From Mesobacillus zeae (GTDB lineage Bacteria; Bacillota; Bacilli; Bacillales; Cytobacillaceae), in NCBI RefSeq assembly GCF_003570705.1, contig NZ_QWVT01000008.1, positions 248,001-312,000 of the forward strand: a DNA stretch of 64,000 nucleotides, written 5' to 3'. The notes below the pieces were generated by a model. It was not told the DNA's origin and did not search any database. It saw nothing but the letters and a program-made list of their open reading frames with translations. The position numbers and the translations under genes are program-made. Below are positions 10,119 through 18,492 of the stretch, one piece after another (positions within the stretch are counted from its first letter, which is position 1; each line of letters opens with the position of its first letter).

Positions 10119-10199
10119 ATGAAATTTTATACAATCAAACTGCCCAAGTTCCTGGGCGGCATCGTCCGGGCAATGCTTGGAGCTTTAAAAAAAGGCTGA
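10119..10199 (+). CDS. spoVM: Stage V sporulation protein SpoVM (26 residues)
   Basis: A complete 26-codon gene (MKFYTIKLPK... ending in ALKKG), the same length as B. subtilis SpoVM and differing only in the last few residues. SpoVM is an amphipathic helix that recognises the positively curved forespore membrane and anchors the coat ATPase SpoIVA. Pro9 and the LPKFLGG turn known to matter for curvature sensing are present. A strong GAGGAGG lies at 10105-10111; the second of two tandem ATGs (10119) has the better spacing. A terminator hairpin follows 75 bases later. I could not identify a convincing sigma-E promoter in the 90 bases upstream. Confidence 0.95.
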   Translation: MKFYTIKLPKFLGGIVRAMLGALKKG

Positions 10200-10274
10200 G
10201 ACATGGCAGGCAGATCAGGCTTCTGCCGAAAAATTACTGTAGGCAAATATACAAAATTTAAAGAAACGCGATGG

Positions 10275-10307
10275 GCACCCTGGAAAAGGGGTGCTTTATT
10301 TATTTTT
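10275..10307 (+). terminator. Terminator after spoVM
   Basis: GCACCC at 10275-10280 pairs with GGGTGC at 10289-10294 across an A-rich loop, followed by a T-rich tract (TTTATTTATTTTT). Confidence 0.75.
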
Positions 10308-10310
10308 CCA

Positions 10311-10341
10311 CAATGAAAAAAGACATCCTGTCTGGATGTCT
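10311..10341 (-). terminator. Terminator for rpmB on the - strand
   Basis: AGACATCC at 10321-10328 pairs with GGATGTCT at 10334-10341, with a 5-base loop. The run of A at 10315-10320 is a T-tract when read on the - strand, so it ends rpmB transcription facing the spoVM terminator. Confidence 0.85.
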
Positions 10342-10374
10342 TTCAGAGAAAGACGGACACCGCCGTCTTCACAA

Positions 10375-10563
10375 TTAAACGCGTTCTACTTTGCCTGATT
10401 TAAGAGCTCTTGCAGAAACCCAAACACGTTTAGGTTTGCCGTCTACAAGAATCCTAACTTTTTGAAGGTTTGCACCCCAAGTACGCTTGTTGGCGTTCAT
10501 CGCATGGGAGCGTTTGTTGCCGGAATGACTTCCTTTGCCGGTCACTACACATTTGCGTGGCAT
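10375..10563 (-). CDS. rpmB: 50S ribosomal protein L28
   Basis: A 62-residue basic ribosomal protein of exactly the B. subtilis length, with family segments [24 protein letters not shown] and the C-terminus [11 protein letters not shown]. The ATG (complement of 10561-10563) is preceded on the - strand by AAGGAGGG. An in-frame upstream ATG exists but would ignore this ribosome site. It is the only gene in the window on the - strand and is monocistronic with its own terminator, as in B. subtilis. Confidence 0.96.
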   Translation of the reverse strand: MPRKCVVTGKGSHSGNKRSHAMNANKRTWGANLQKVRILVDGKPKRVWVSARALKSGKVERV

Positions 10564-10740
10564 GTTGTTTCCCTCCTTACTTACGAAAACTATCCTATTT
10601 TTACAATGCAGATTTAGCATTTCTGTCAGAAACAGCTGAATGCACAGACCTCAATCTGACAGCCTAAAGATACTTTAATAATTTATCACACAAAGATAGT
10701 GATTGCAACAATATTCATGAAAGCTTTCAAGAAAAATTCC

Positions 10741-10772
10741 TTGACATTGTGTTTCCTTTCTTGCTCTATAAT
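10741..10772 (+). promoter_or_regulatory. Possible sigma-A promoter for yloU-fakA
   Basis: TTGACA at 10741-10746 and TATAAT at 10767-10772 are both perfect hexamers, but the 20-base spacer is longer than normal, so the two may not work as one pair. The 296-base gap between rpmB and yloU must hold divergent promoters; nothing else in it stands out. Confidence 0.4.
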
Positions 10773-10859
10773 AAGATGGTAGGTGAATGACTTTTAAAAT
10801 TAGCTAGTTTATAGTAAAATAATGTAGCCTAATGTAATTTTCCAAAGGGGGAACGATTT

Positions 10860-11222
10860 ATGTCCATCGAGCTTAAAACAAAGTACGGACAAATTGATAT
10901 ATCGAATGATGTCATCGCTACAGTCGCCGGCGGTGCCGCGGTTGATTGCTACGGTATTGTCGGGATGGCCTCCAAACAGCAACTGAAAGATGGAATTGCT
11001 GAAATTCTGCGCAAGGAAAATTTCACGCGCGGGGTCGTCGTCCGCCAGGAAAACGAAGAGGTACATATCGACATGTATATTATAGTCAGTTACGGAACGA
11101 AAATTTCCGAGGTAGCGCACAATGTCCAATCAAAGGTTAAGTATACCCTTGATCAGACAGTTGGACTGGCTGTTGACTCGGTTAATATTTACGTTCAGGG
11201 AGTTCGTGTGACGAACCCGTAG
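10860..11222 (+). CDS. yloU: Asp23/Gls24 envelope stress protein family, YloU
   Basis: A 120-residue member of the Asp23/Gls24 family: a small alpha/beta protein with DVIATVAGGAAVDCYGIVGMA and the C-terminal VNIYVQGVRV. In staphylococci the family is membrane-associated and linked to cell-wall stress; the exact role in Bacillus is not settled. It has no membrane segment itself. GGGGGAACG precedes the ATG. It is 16 bases before fakA, and this pair is conserved across firmicutes, suggesting a link with fatty-acid kinase or the envelope. Confidence 0.93.
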   Translation: MSIELKTKYGQIDISNDVIATVAGGAAVDCYGIVGMASKQQLKDGIAEILRKENFTRGVVVRQENEEVHIDMYIIVSYGTKISEVAHNVQSKVKYTLDQTVGLAVDSVNIYVQGVRVTNP

Positions 11223-11238
11223 TGAGGAGGAAAGTTTT

Positions 11239-12906
11239 GTGTCAATTACAGATCTAGACGGACAGCGTTTTGCGGAAATGGTGATACAGGGTGCCAGCCA
11301 TCTTTCGGCTAATGCCAAGATGGTTGATGCCCTAAATGTATTTCCGGTTCCCGATGGCGACACCGGAACAAATATGAACTTGTCCATGACTTCTGGAGCG
11401 AAAGAAGTTAAAAACAATGTTCAAGAACATATCGGTAAGGTTGGCTCTGCTCTTTCTAGAGGGCTTTTAATGGGAGCAAGAGGCAATTCAGGTGTAATCC
11501 TTTCCCAGCTTTTCCGTGGATTTTCAAAAGCAATTGAGCAAAAACAATCAATCAATGCAAAAGAATTCGCTGATGCAATGGATGCCGGTGTTACAACTGC
11601 CTACAAAGCAGTAATGAAGCCCGTAGAGGGGACAATTCTGACCGTTGCAAAGGATGCAGCCAAAAAAGCTGTCCAAGCAGCTAAAAAACAGGATGATATT
11701 GCTCTTTTGATGGAAGAAGTACTTGCTGAAGCACGTGCTTCTTTGAAGCGGACTCCTGATCTTCTGCCGGTACTTAAGGAAGTCGGCGTCGTTGACTCGG
11801 GCGGCCAGGGACTTGTCCTTGTTTATGAAGGTTTCGTTGCTGTATTGAAGGGTGAGAAGCTTCCAGATACACCATCCATGCTTGCTGCAATGGACGATCT
11901 TGTGAGTGCAGAACATCATAAGAATGTGCAGGGGCACATCAATACTGAAGATATCGAGTTTGGTTATTGTACAGAATTCATGGTCAGGCTTGAAGGAAAG
12001 AAGGCATTTTCCGAAGATAAGTTCCGCAATGATTTAAGTGAATTCGGAGACTCTTTGCTTGTCATTTCTGATGAAAGCGTCGTTAAAGTGCATATTCACT
12101 CCGAACAGCCGGGGGAAGTTCTCACTTATGGACAATCCTATGGAAACCTTATCAACATGAAAATCGAGAACATGCGCCAGCAGCACACCAACATTGTGGG
12201 TGAGCAAACTGCGAGTATGCCTAAATCCAGTTCTGTCAAAAAAGAAAAACAAGAGTATGGCGTTGTTGCAGTTTCAATGGGAGCAGGCATCGCAGACCTT
12301 TTCCGCAGCATTGGAGCAAACGCAGTTATTGAAGGCGGCCAGACGATGAACCCAAGCACGGAAGATATCGTGAAGGCAATCAAAGAAGTCAATGCAAGGA
12401 AGGTCATTATCCTTCCAAATAATAAAAATATTATCATGGCAGCAGAGCAAGCAGCCGAAGTTTCGGAAGAAGAAGTGCTGGTCATTCCTTCTAAAACCGT
12501 ACCGCAAGGAATGTCTGCCTTGCTGGCCTTCAACCCGGGAACGGGGCTTGATAGCAACAAGGATACGATGTCGGATGCCATGCAGCATGTTAAAACAGGA
12601 CAGCTTACATATGCAGTCCGTGACACGAGCATCGACGGCATTGAGATAGATAAAGGCGATTTCATGGGAATCGCCGATGGGAAGATTGTCCTGAAGAACA
12701 AAGATATGGTTGAAGCAGCTAAAGAACTGCTGACTAGTATGGTCGATAGTGATGCTGAAATTCTGACCATTCTTAAGGGTGAAGATGCATCCGAAGAGAG
12801 TGTTGAGGAAGTAGTTTCGTTTATTTCAGAGCAGTTTAAAGATGTTGAAGTGGAAGTACATGATGGCGGACAGCCACTATATGCTTTCATTTTCGCAATA
12901 GAGTAG
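11239..12906 (+). CDS. fakA: Fatty acid kinase catalytic subunit FakA (YloV, DAK2 domain)
   Basis: Phosphorylates exogenous fatty acids bound to FakB proteins, feeding acyl-phosphate to PlsX/PlsY. The N-terminal DhaL-type kinase domain (about 1-205) has NVFPVPDGDTGTNM, whose aspartates bind Mg-ATP, and GARGNSGVILSQ. A middle segment (GYCTEFMVRLEG) and a C-terminal DegV-like fold follow. The 555 residues match B. subtilis YloV (553). GTG start with GAGGAGG 8 bases upstream (11224-11230). Its product feeds the same acyl-phosphate pool as the fapR-plsX operon 4 kb downstream. Confidence 0.94.
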   Translation: MSITDLDGQRFAEMVIQGASHLSANAKMVDALNVFPVPDGDTGTNMNLSMTSGAKEVKNNVQEHIGKVGSALSRGLLMGARGNSGVILSQLFRGFSKAIEQKQSINAKEFADAMDAGVTTAYKAVMKPVEGTILTVAKDAAKKAVQAAKKQDDIALLMEEVLAEARASLKRTPDLLPVLKEVGVVDSGGQGLVLVYEGFVAVLKGEKLPDTPSMLAAMDDLVSAEHHKNVQGHINTEDIEFGYCTEFMVRLEGKKAFSEDKFRNDLSEFGDSLLVISDESVVKVHIHSEQPGEVLTYGQSYGNLINMKIENMRQQHTNIVGEQTASMPKSSSVKKEKQEYGVVAVSMGAGIADLFRSIGANAVIEGGQTMNPSTEDIVKAIKEVNARKVIILPNNKNIIMAAEQAAEVSEEEVLVIPSKTVPQGMSALLAFNPGTGLDSNKDTMSDAMQHVKTGQLTYAVRDTSIDGIEIDKGDFMGIADGKIVLKNKDMVEAAKELLTSMVDSDAEILTILKGEDASEESVEEVVSFISEQFKDVEVEVHDGGQPLYAFIFAIE

Positions 12907-12974
12907 GAAAGTATTTCTTTATGTTCGAAATTCCGGCTTTTGGCTGGACAAATAAAAACATAGTGTGTTACTAA

Positions 12975-13010
12975 GAAATAGAAGGGTTTTTCCCTTCTAT
13001 TTCGTTGTTT
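12975..13010 (+). terminator. Terminator hairpin after fakA
   Basis: A perfect 12-base-pair stem: 12975-12986 pairs with 12992-13003 around a TTTTT loop. The downstream tract (GTTGTTT) is only moderately T-rich, so it may be leaky; the position 70 bases after fakA fits. Confidence 0.65.
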
Positions 13011-13071
13011 AGACATAAAGATCGTTAATGACCCATTTTTCTCGCCGGGTCAGCCAAAAAGGAGTGTTAGC

Positions 13072-13734
13072 ATGAAGTACAAAAGCGTATTCGACATCAT
13101 CGGGCCTGTCATGATTGGGCCTTCAAGTTCACATACTGCTGGTGCTGCCAGAATCGGCAGGGTTGCAAGGAGTCTTTTTGGACGGGAGCCAAAATGGGCA
13201 GAAATTTCATTTTATGGATCTTTCGCGAAGACGTACAGGGGACACGGAACCGATGTGGCGATTGTTGGGGGTCTCCTGGATTTTGATACATTCGATGAAC
13301 GGATCATTGACTCGGTGAAGATTGCCAAGAACTCCGGAATGAAAATCAGCTTTATAGAAGAAGAAGCCATTACAGATCATCCAAATACCGCGAGGGTCAG
13401 AATTGGTGATGAACATGGTGACCTCGAACTTGTCGGAATTTCCATCGGCGGAGGGAAAATCGAGATTACGGAATTGAATGGGTTTGAACTAAAGCTGTCA
13501 GGACATCATCCTGCACTGCTTGTTGTCCATAACGATAGATTTGGCGCCATTGCAGCGGTATCAAAAATCCTTGCCGAACATTCTATCAATATTGGCCATA
13601 TGGAAGTTTCCAGAAAAGAAAGAGGGAAGATGGCATTAATGACGATCGAAGTGGACCAAAATATTGATGACAGCATTCTAGAAAAAGTAGGGGAATTACC
13701 CAATATACTTAAAGTCACCAAAATTGTCGATTGA
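13072..13734 (+). CDS. sdaAB: L-serine dehydratase beta subunit
   Basis: Regulatory/beta half of the two-subunit iron-sulfur L-serine dehydratase that turns serine into pyruvate and ammonia. The N-terminal SDH-beta domain has DIIGPVMIGPSSSHTAGAARIG. A C-terminal ACT domain from about residue 148 (ALLVVHNDRFGAIAAV) is the likely serine-sensing part. 220 residues, ATG with GGAGTG upstream. Partner sdaAA follows after an 80-base gap. Confidence 0.96.
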   Translation: MKYKSVFDIIGPVMIGPSSSHTAGAARIGRVARSLFGREPKWAEISFYGSFAKTYRGHGTDVAIVGGLLDFDTFDERIIDSVKIAKNSGMKISFIEEEAITDHPNTARVRIGDEHGDLELVGISIGGGKIEITELNGFELKLSGHHPALLVVHNDRFGAIAAVSKILAEHSINIGHMEVSRKERGKMALMTIEVDQNIDDSILEKVGELPNILKVTKIVD

Positions 13735-13766
13735 TCGTCTTAAGTATTGGTAGCGCTTACAGACGA
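13735..13766 (+). repeat. Inverted repeat between sdaAB and sdaAA
   Basis: TCGTCTTAAG at 13735-13744 pairs with CTTA-C-AGACGA at 13756-13766 (one bulged base), enclosing an 11-base loop. There is no T-tract after it, so it looks like an mRNA processing or stability hairpin rather than a terminator. The loop and 3' arm contain a degenerate cre-like sequence. Confidence 0.5.
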
Positions 13767-13814
13767 GGCGCAGCCTGGCTAGCTATAAAAAAACGATAAA
13801 CAGGAGGGATTTCC

Positions 13815-14702
13815 ATGTTCCGAAACGTAGCGGAGCTAGTGGAACTTGCGAACAGCACGAATAAGAAAATAGCGGATATTATGATTGAGCAGGAAATGGA
13901 AGTCACCGGCCGTTCAAGAGAACAAGTCCTTCAACTGATGGACACAAATCTGACGGTTATGGAGCAGGCTGTTGAGAAAGGAATCAAAGGTGTAAGGTCG
14001 CATTCAGGTCTCACAGGCGGGGATGCAGTACTGATGCAGCGATATATCGAAAAAGGCCGTTTTCTCTCGGGAGAAACGATTCTTGATGCTGTCAGTAAGG
14101 CGGTTGCGACAAATGAAGTGAACGCTGCCATGGGCACAATATGTGCTACCCCGACAGCAGGCTCTGCAGGGGTTGTTCCCGGAACACTGTTTGCGGTAAA
14201 AAACAAATTGAATCCTACAAGGGAAGAAATGATCAGCTTCCTATTCACCGCTGGCGCATTTGGCTTTGTTGTAGCGAATAATGCTTCCATATCCGGTGCT
14301 GCCGGAGGCTGTCAGGCTGAAGTAGGCTCTGCATCGGGGATGGCTGCCGCAGCAATTGTTGAATTAGCTGGGGGAACTCCGGAACAATGTGCTGAAGCAA
14401 TGGCCATCACGCTTAAGAATATGCTTGGCCTTGTCTGTGATCCGGTTGCGGGACTCGTGGAAGTTCCATGTGTGAAGCGAAATGCGATGGGTGCGGCAAA
14501 TGCCATGGTTGCTGCAGACATGGCGCTTGCGGGCATTAAAAGCAGGATTCCGTGCGATGAGGTCATAGATGCGATGTTTAAAATAGGGCAGTCCATGCCT
14601 TCTGCTTTAAGAGAAACTGCACAGGGAGGGCTGGCGGCCACTCCGACCGGCAGGGAGCTGGAAGCAAAGATATTCGGTATGCCGCTAAATAAAAGTGAGT
14701 GA
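13815..14702 (+). CDS. sdaAA: L-serine dehydratase alpha subunit
   Basis: Catalytic subunit carrying the iron-sulfur cluster. 295 residues with the family hallmarks SHSGLTGGDAV, NEVNAAMGTICATPTAGSAG, GAAGGCQAEVGSASGMA and GLVCDPVAGLVEVPCVKRN; cysteines of these motifs are the probable cluster ligands. CAGGAGGG precedes the ATG. The stop overlaps the recG GTG by 8 bases, so recG translation is probably coupled to it. Confidence 0.97.
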   Translation: MFRNVAELVELANSTNKKIADIMIEQEMEVTGRSREQVLQLMDTNLTVMEQAVEKGIKGVRSHSGLTGGDAVLMQRYIEKGRFLSGETILDAVSKAVATNEVNAAMGTICATPTAGSAGVVPGTLFAVKNKLNPTREEMISFLFTAGAFGFVVANNASISGAAGGCQAEVGSASGMAAAAIVELAGGTPEQCAEAMAITLKNMLGLVCDPVAGLVEVPCVKRNAMGAANAMVAADMALAGIKSRIPCDEVIDAMFKIGQSMPSALRETAQGGLAATPTGRELEAKIFGMPLNKSE

Positions 14703-16743
14703 CAGATTAAACCAGCCGGTAACCCAATTAAAAGGGATAGGGCCGGAAATGGGGGAAACGCTCGCAGGAATGGGGATCCACACCATTAAAGACATGCTTG
14801 GGCATTTTCCTTATCGGTATGAGGATTATAGGCTCCGGGACCTCGCGGACGCTAAGCACGATGAAAAAATTACTGTCGAAGGTACAGTACATGGCGAACC
14901 TGCCCTTGTTTACCATGGGCGGAAGAAAAACCGATTGACGGTCAGGCTGCTTGTTGGCAGGTATCTTGTCAAAGCTGTTTTCTTTAATCAGCCTTACATG
15001 AAACAAAAGATTCACCTAAATGACACAATAACAGTAACAGGAAAATGGGACCAGCACCGCCAGACAATTTCGGTCAATGAAATGGCTTCAGGGCCACATT
15101 CAAGAAGCCAGGAATTTGAACCCGTATATGCAGTAAAAGGAAAGCTAACGGTTAAGATGATCAGAAGGCATATTAAAGCAGCTTTTGACCAGTACGGTGA
15201 CAGCATTTCTGAAATACTGCCTGTAGAGCTCCTTTCCCGGTACAAACTGATGAACCGCAGGGCAGCTTTTATGGCGATGCATTTCCCGGGGGATCCCGCT
15301 GAGGTAAAGCAGGCACGGAGGCGGATTGTTTACGAAGAGTTCCTCCTTTTTCAGCTTAAAATGCAATCTCTACGAAAGCTTGAACGGGAACAGTCCCCTG
15401 GGATTGCCCAGCAGTATGACGTCAAGGAAATCAAACGATTCACTGATGCTCTCCCATTTCCGCTGACAGGAGCCCAAAAAAGAGTTGTAAACGAGATTCT
15501 TTCCGATATGAAATCGCCGTACCGGATGAACAGGCTTCTCCAAGGCGATGTAGGATCCGGAAAAACCGTTGTGGCTGCGATTGCCCTTTATGCCGGCATT
15601 ACTGCAGGGTTTCAAGGGGCGTTAATGGTTCCAACAGAAATATTGGCAGAACAGCACGCAGATTCCTTACACCAGCTCCTTGAACCATTTGGGGTCAAAA
15701 CGGCTCTGTTGACAAGCTCCGTAAAAGGGAAGAGACGCCGGGAGATTCTTGAACTGCTCCAAAACGGTGAAATTCATGTCCTGATTGGCACGCATGCACT
15801 CATCCAGGATGAAGTCATTTTTAATCATCTAGGGCTTGTGATAACGGATGAGCAGCATCGCTTTGGTGTTGAACAAAGGCGCATCCTCCGGGAAAAAGGC
15901 GAGAATCCGGATGTTTTGTTCATGACTGCCACCCCTATCCCGAGAACACTCGCCATCACAGTATTCGGGGAAATGGATGTATCTGTGATTGACGAGATGC
16001 CTGCAGGCAGGAAAAGCATCGAGACCTATTGGGCCAAGCAGGAAATGCTTGACAGGGTTCTCAGCTTTATGGAGAAAGAACTCAGAAAAGGACGCCAGGC
16101 ATATGTTATTTGTCCGCTCATCGAGGAATCTGACAAGCTTGATGTCCAGAATGCTATTGATGTATATAACAGCCTTACTGTCTATTTCCAAAATCGATAC
16201 AAAATAGGGCTGATGCACGGCCGCCTGGGATCCGAAGAAAAAGATGCGGTGATGAAGGAATTTAGCTCCAATGAAGTGCAGGTTCTTGTATCTACTACGG
16301 TGGTGGAAGTCGGGGTGAATGTTCCGAACGCCACCTTCATGCTCATATATGATGCTGAACGGTTCGGACTTTCCCAGTTGCACCAGCTAAGGGGGCGTGT
16401 CGGCAGAGGCAGCGAACAGTCCTTCTGTATTTTGCTTGCCGACCCAAAAAGTGAAGTAGGCAAGGAACGGATGACAATCATGACTGAGACAAATGATGGC
16501 TTCGTCGTAAGCGAAAAGGATCTTGAACTCCGGGGGCCAGGAGATTTCTTTGGCCGAAAGCAGAGCGGACTCCCGGAATTTAAGGTAGCTGACATGGTAC
16601 ATGATTACCGTGCTCTTGAAACTGCCCGGAGCGATGCTTCCGCTCTTGTTCAATCAAAAGCATTTTGGGAATCTGACAAGTACCTGCTGCTAAGGCGTCT
16701 TCTTGAAGAATCAGGGGCGCTGGCAACAGAAAAGCTTGATTAA
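14695..16743 (+). CDS. recG: ATP-dependent DNA helicase RecG
   Basis: Reverses stalled replication forks and branch-migrates Holliday junctions. N-terminal wedge/OB domain (about 1-255, with KGIGPE and FPYRYEDYRL), then two RecA-like lobes: Walker A LLQGDVGSGKT, DEQH box, MTATPIPRTLA, and QLRGRVGRG motif VI. A C-terminal TRG segment ends in DLELRGPGDFFG. 682 residues, identical in length to B. subtilis RecG. GTG start inside the end of sdaAA. Confidence 0.97.
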   Translation: MSDRLNQPVTQLKGIGPEMGETLAGMGIHTIKDMLGHFPYRYEDYRLRDLADAKHDEKITVEGTVHGEPALVYHGRKKNRLTVRLLVGRYLVKAVFFNQPYMKQKIHLNDTITVTGKWDQHRQTISVNEMASGPHSRSQEFEPVYAVKGKLTVKMIRRHIKAAFDQYGDSISEILPVELLSRYKLMNRRAAFMAMHFPGDPAEVKQARRRIVYEEFLLFQLKMQSLRKLEREQSPGIAQQYDVKEIKRFTDALPFPLTGAQKRVVNEILSDMKSPYRMNRLLQGDVGSGKTVVAAIALYAGITAGFQGALMVPTEILAEQHADSLHQLLEPFGVKTALLTSSVKGKRRREILELLQNGEIHVLIGTHALIQDEVIFNHLGLVITDEQHRFGVEQRRILREKGENPDVLFMTATPIPRTLAITVFGEMDVSVIDEMPAGRKSIETYWAKQEMLDRVLSFMEKELRKGRQAYVICPLIEESDKLDVQNAIDVYNSLTVYFQNRYKIGLMHGRLGSEEKDAVMKEFSSNEVQVLVSTTVVEVGVNVPNATFMLIYDAERFGLSQLHQLRGRVGRGSEQSFCILLADPKSEVGKERMTIMTETNDGFVVSEKDLELRGPGDFFGRKQSGLPEFKVADMVHDYRALETARSDASALVQSKAFWESDKYLLLRRLLEESGALATEKLD

Positions 16744-16777
16744 CATAAAAATATTTTTATCGTGAAACTCTGAATCT

Positions 16778-16810
16778 GCAGTGCCTTTACAGGCACTGCT
16801 TTCTATCTTG
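16778..16810 (+). terminator. Terminator after recG
   Basis: GCAGTGCC at 16778-16785 pairs with GGCACTGC at 16792-16799 around TTTACA, followed by TTTCTATCTT. Separates recG from the fapR promoter. Confidence 0.75.
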
Positions 16811-16823
16811 ATTCGGTTTCTTC

Positions 16824-16852
16824 TTGCAATCTCTTTTTATTTTATATATATT
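16824..16852 (+). promoter_or_regulatory. Sigma-A promoter of the fapR operon
   Basis: TTGCAA at 16824-16829 and TATATT at 16847-16852 with an ideal 17-base spacer. The predicted start point falls in the FapR operator just downstream. Confidence 0.8.
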
Positions 16853-16856
16853 ACTA

Positions 16857-16874
16857 TTAGTACCTAGTCATAAT
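16857..16874 (+). promoter_or_regulatory. FapR operator
   Basis: TTAGTACCTAGTCATAAT matches the conserved FapR box (TTAGTACCT followed by a partly symmetric right half). It sits 4 bases after the -10 element, so bound FapR would cover the transcription start. Malonyl-CoA is the known inducer that releases FapR, giving feed-forward control of fapR-plsX-fabD-fabG. Confidence 0.85.
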
Positions 16875-16896
16875 ACTGCGAACGGTGTGATGATCG

Positions 16897-17460
16897 ATGA
16901 GGAGAAATAAAAAAGTACGGCAGCAGATGCTTGCCGAAACAATTAAAGATAACCCGTTTGTAACAGATGAAGAACTTGCAGAAACTTTTTCTGTCAGCAT
17001 CCAGACGATCAGGCTTGATAGGCTGGAACTGTCAATACCAGAGCTGAGAGAACGGATTAAGAATGTTGCGGAGAAGCGTTTTGAAGATGAAGTCCGTTCC
17101 CTTCCGATTGAGGAAGTGATTGGGGAAATCATTGATATAGAGCTTGACCAAAGTGCGATTTCTATCCTGGATATCAAGAAAGAACATGTTTTCATGCGGA
17201 ACCGCATTGCAAGGGGACATCATCTTTTTGCCCAGGCCAATTCGCTGGCAGTGGCCGTCATTAATGACGAACTCGCGCTCACCGCGAAGGCTAGCATCCA
17301 GTTTACAAGATCAGTTATGGAAGACGAGCGGGTTGTTGCAAAAGCAAAGGTAACAAAAATTGACACTGAAACCGGCAGAACCTTTGTCGAAGTCAACAGC
17401 TTCGTAAATAAAGAACTGGTTTTCAAAGGCAGCTTTGAAATGTACCGGTCAAAAAAATAA
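16897..17460 (+). CDS. fapR: Fatty-acid biosynthesis repressor FapR
   Basis: Malonyl-CoA-sensing repressor of lipid synthesis genes. The 187 residues hold an N-terminal DeoR-like helix-turn-helix (about 1-60, with [22 protein letters not shown]) and a C-terminal hot-dog fold effector domain from about residue 75, including [17 protein letters not shown] and the FVEVNSFV strand. Start at ATG 16897; the ribosome site (GGTGTGATG) is modest. It is the first gene behind its own operator, so it is autoregulated, and plsX begins 19 bases after its stop. Confidence 0.96.
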   Translation: MRRNKKVRQQMLAETIKDNPFVTDEELAETFSVSIQTIRLDRLELSIPELRERIKNVAEKRFEDEVRSLPIEEVIGEIIDIELDQSAISILDIKKEHVFMRNRIARGHHLFAQANSLAVAVINDELALTAKASIQFTRSVMEDERVVAKAKVTKIDTETGRTFVEVNSFVNKELVFKGSFEMYRSKK

Positions 17461-17479
17461 AAATGAGGATGTCATCATT

Positions 17480-18475
17480 ATGAGACTAGCGATCGACAGC
17501 ATGGGCGGCGACAATGCACCGAAGGAAATTGTCCTCGGCGCTATGAGAGCGGTCAGGGAATATAAGGATATACATATCGTTCTTGTCGGGGATGAAGAAA
17601 AAATAAGGGAATACCTGACGAATGAAGAAAGAATTGAGATTCTCCATACTGAAGAAGCCATTCTTGGAACAGATGAGCCGGTAAGGGCAGTACGAAGGAA
17701 AAAGGATGCTTCGATGGTTCTCGCTGCAAGGGAAGTGGCCGAAGGGAGAGCAGATGCCTGCCTGTCAGCAGGAAATACTGGAGCATTGATGGCCGCTGGA
17801 TTATTCATTGTCGGCCGCATTGACGGCATAGAACGGCCGGCTCTTGCTCCTACGCTGCCAACGGTCGGTGGGGAAGGCTTCGTCCTTCTGGATGTTGGCG
17901 CGAATGCGGATGCCCGCCCTGAACACATTCTTCAATATGCGCTTATGGGTTCAATCTACAGCCAAAAAGCGAGAGGCATTGACAGCCCAAGAGTGGGACT
18001 GCTCAATATCGGTTCAGAAGAAAAAAAAGGAAATGAATTGACAAAGCATGCCTTTACACTTTTGAAGGATGCGGACATCAATTTTATCGGGAACGTCGAA
18101 GCGCGTGATCTCCTGCAGGGTGTCGCGGATGTTGTTGTTACAGATGGATTCACTGGCAATATGGTTCTGAAGACGATCGAGGGGACGGCATTGTCCGTTT
18201 TCGGTATGCTGAAGTCTGCTCTTACGGGAAGTATGAAAAGCAAGCTTGCAGCTGCAGTCCTGAAGCCTGATCTTGTCGTACTGAAGAACAAGATGGATTA
18301 TACAGAGTATGGAGGCGCAGGTTTATTCGGTCTCAAAGCGCCTGTTATCAAAGCGCACGGTTCCTCTGATGCCAATGCGATTTTCAATGCGCTTCGCCAG
18401 GCGCGGGAAATGGTAGAGCACGACGTTTCGGGAACGATTAAACGCGCAATCGAGGAAAACCGGACCAATCAGTAA
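17480..18475 (+). CDS. plsX: Phosphate acyltransferase PlsX
   Basis: Makes acyl-phosphate from acyl-ACP for glycerophospholipid synthesis by PlsY. 331 residues with [50 protein letters not shown] and [12 protein letters not shown]. The ATG at 17480 is chosen from GAGGATG eight bases upstream and the typical [11 protein letters not shown] beginning; an earlier in-frame ATG lies inside fapR and would add 15 unconserved residues. Confidence 0.96.
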   Translation: MRLAIDSMGGDNAPKEIVLGAMRAVREYKDIHIVLVGDEEKIREYLTNEERIEILHTEEAILGTDEPVRAVRRKKDASMVLAAREVAEGRADACLSAGNTGALMAAGLFIVGRIDGIERPALAPTLPTVGGEGFVLLDVGANADARPEHILQYALMGSIYSQKARGIDSPRVGLLNIGSEEKKGNELTKHAFTLLKDADINFIGNVEARDLLQGVADVVVTDGFTGNMVLKTIEGTALSVFGMLKSALTGSMKSKLAAAVLKPDLVVLKNKMDYTEYGGAGLFGLKAPVIKAHGSSDANAIFNALRQAREMVEHDVSGTIKRAIEENRTNQ

Positions 18476-18492
18476 GGAACAGGGGGATAAAA

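Noticed and set aside
10064-10261. 65-codon frame across spoVM
   Set aside because: It is a shadow frame of spoVM with no conserved sequence; the SpoVM frame matches B. subtilis almost exactly.
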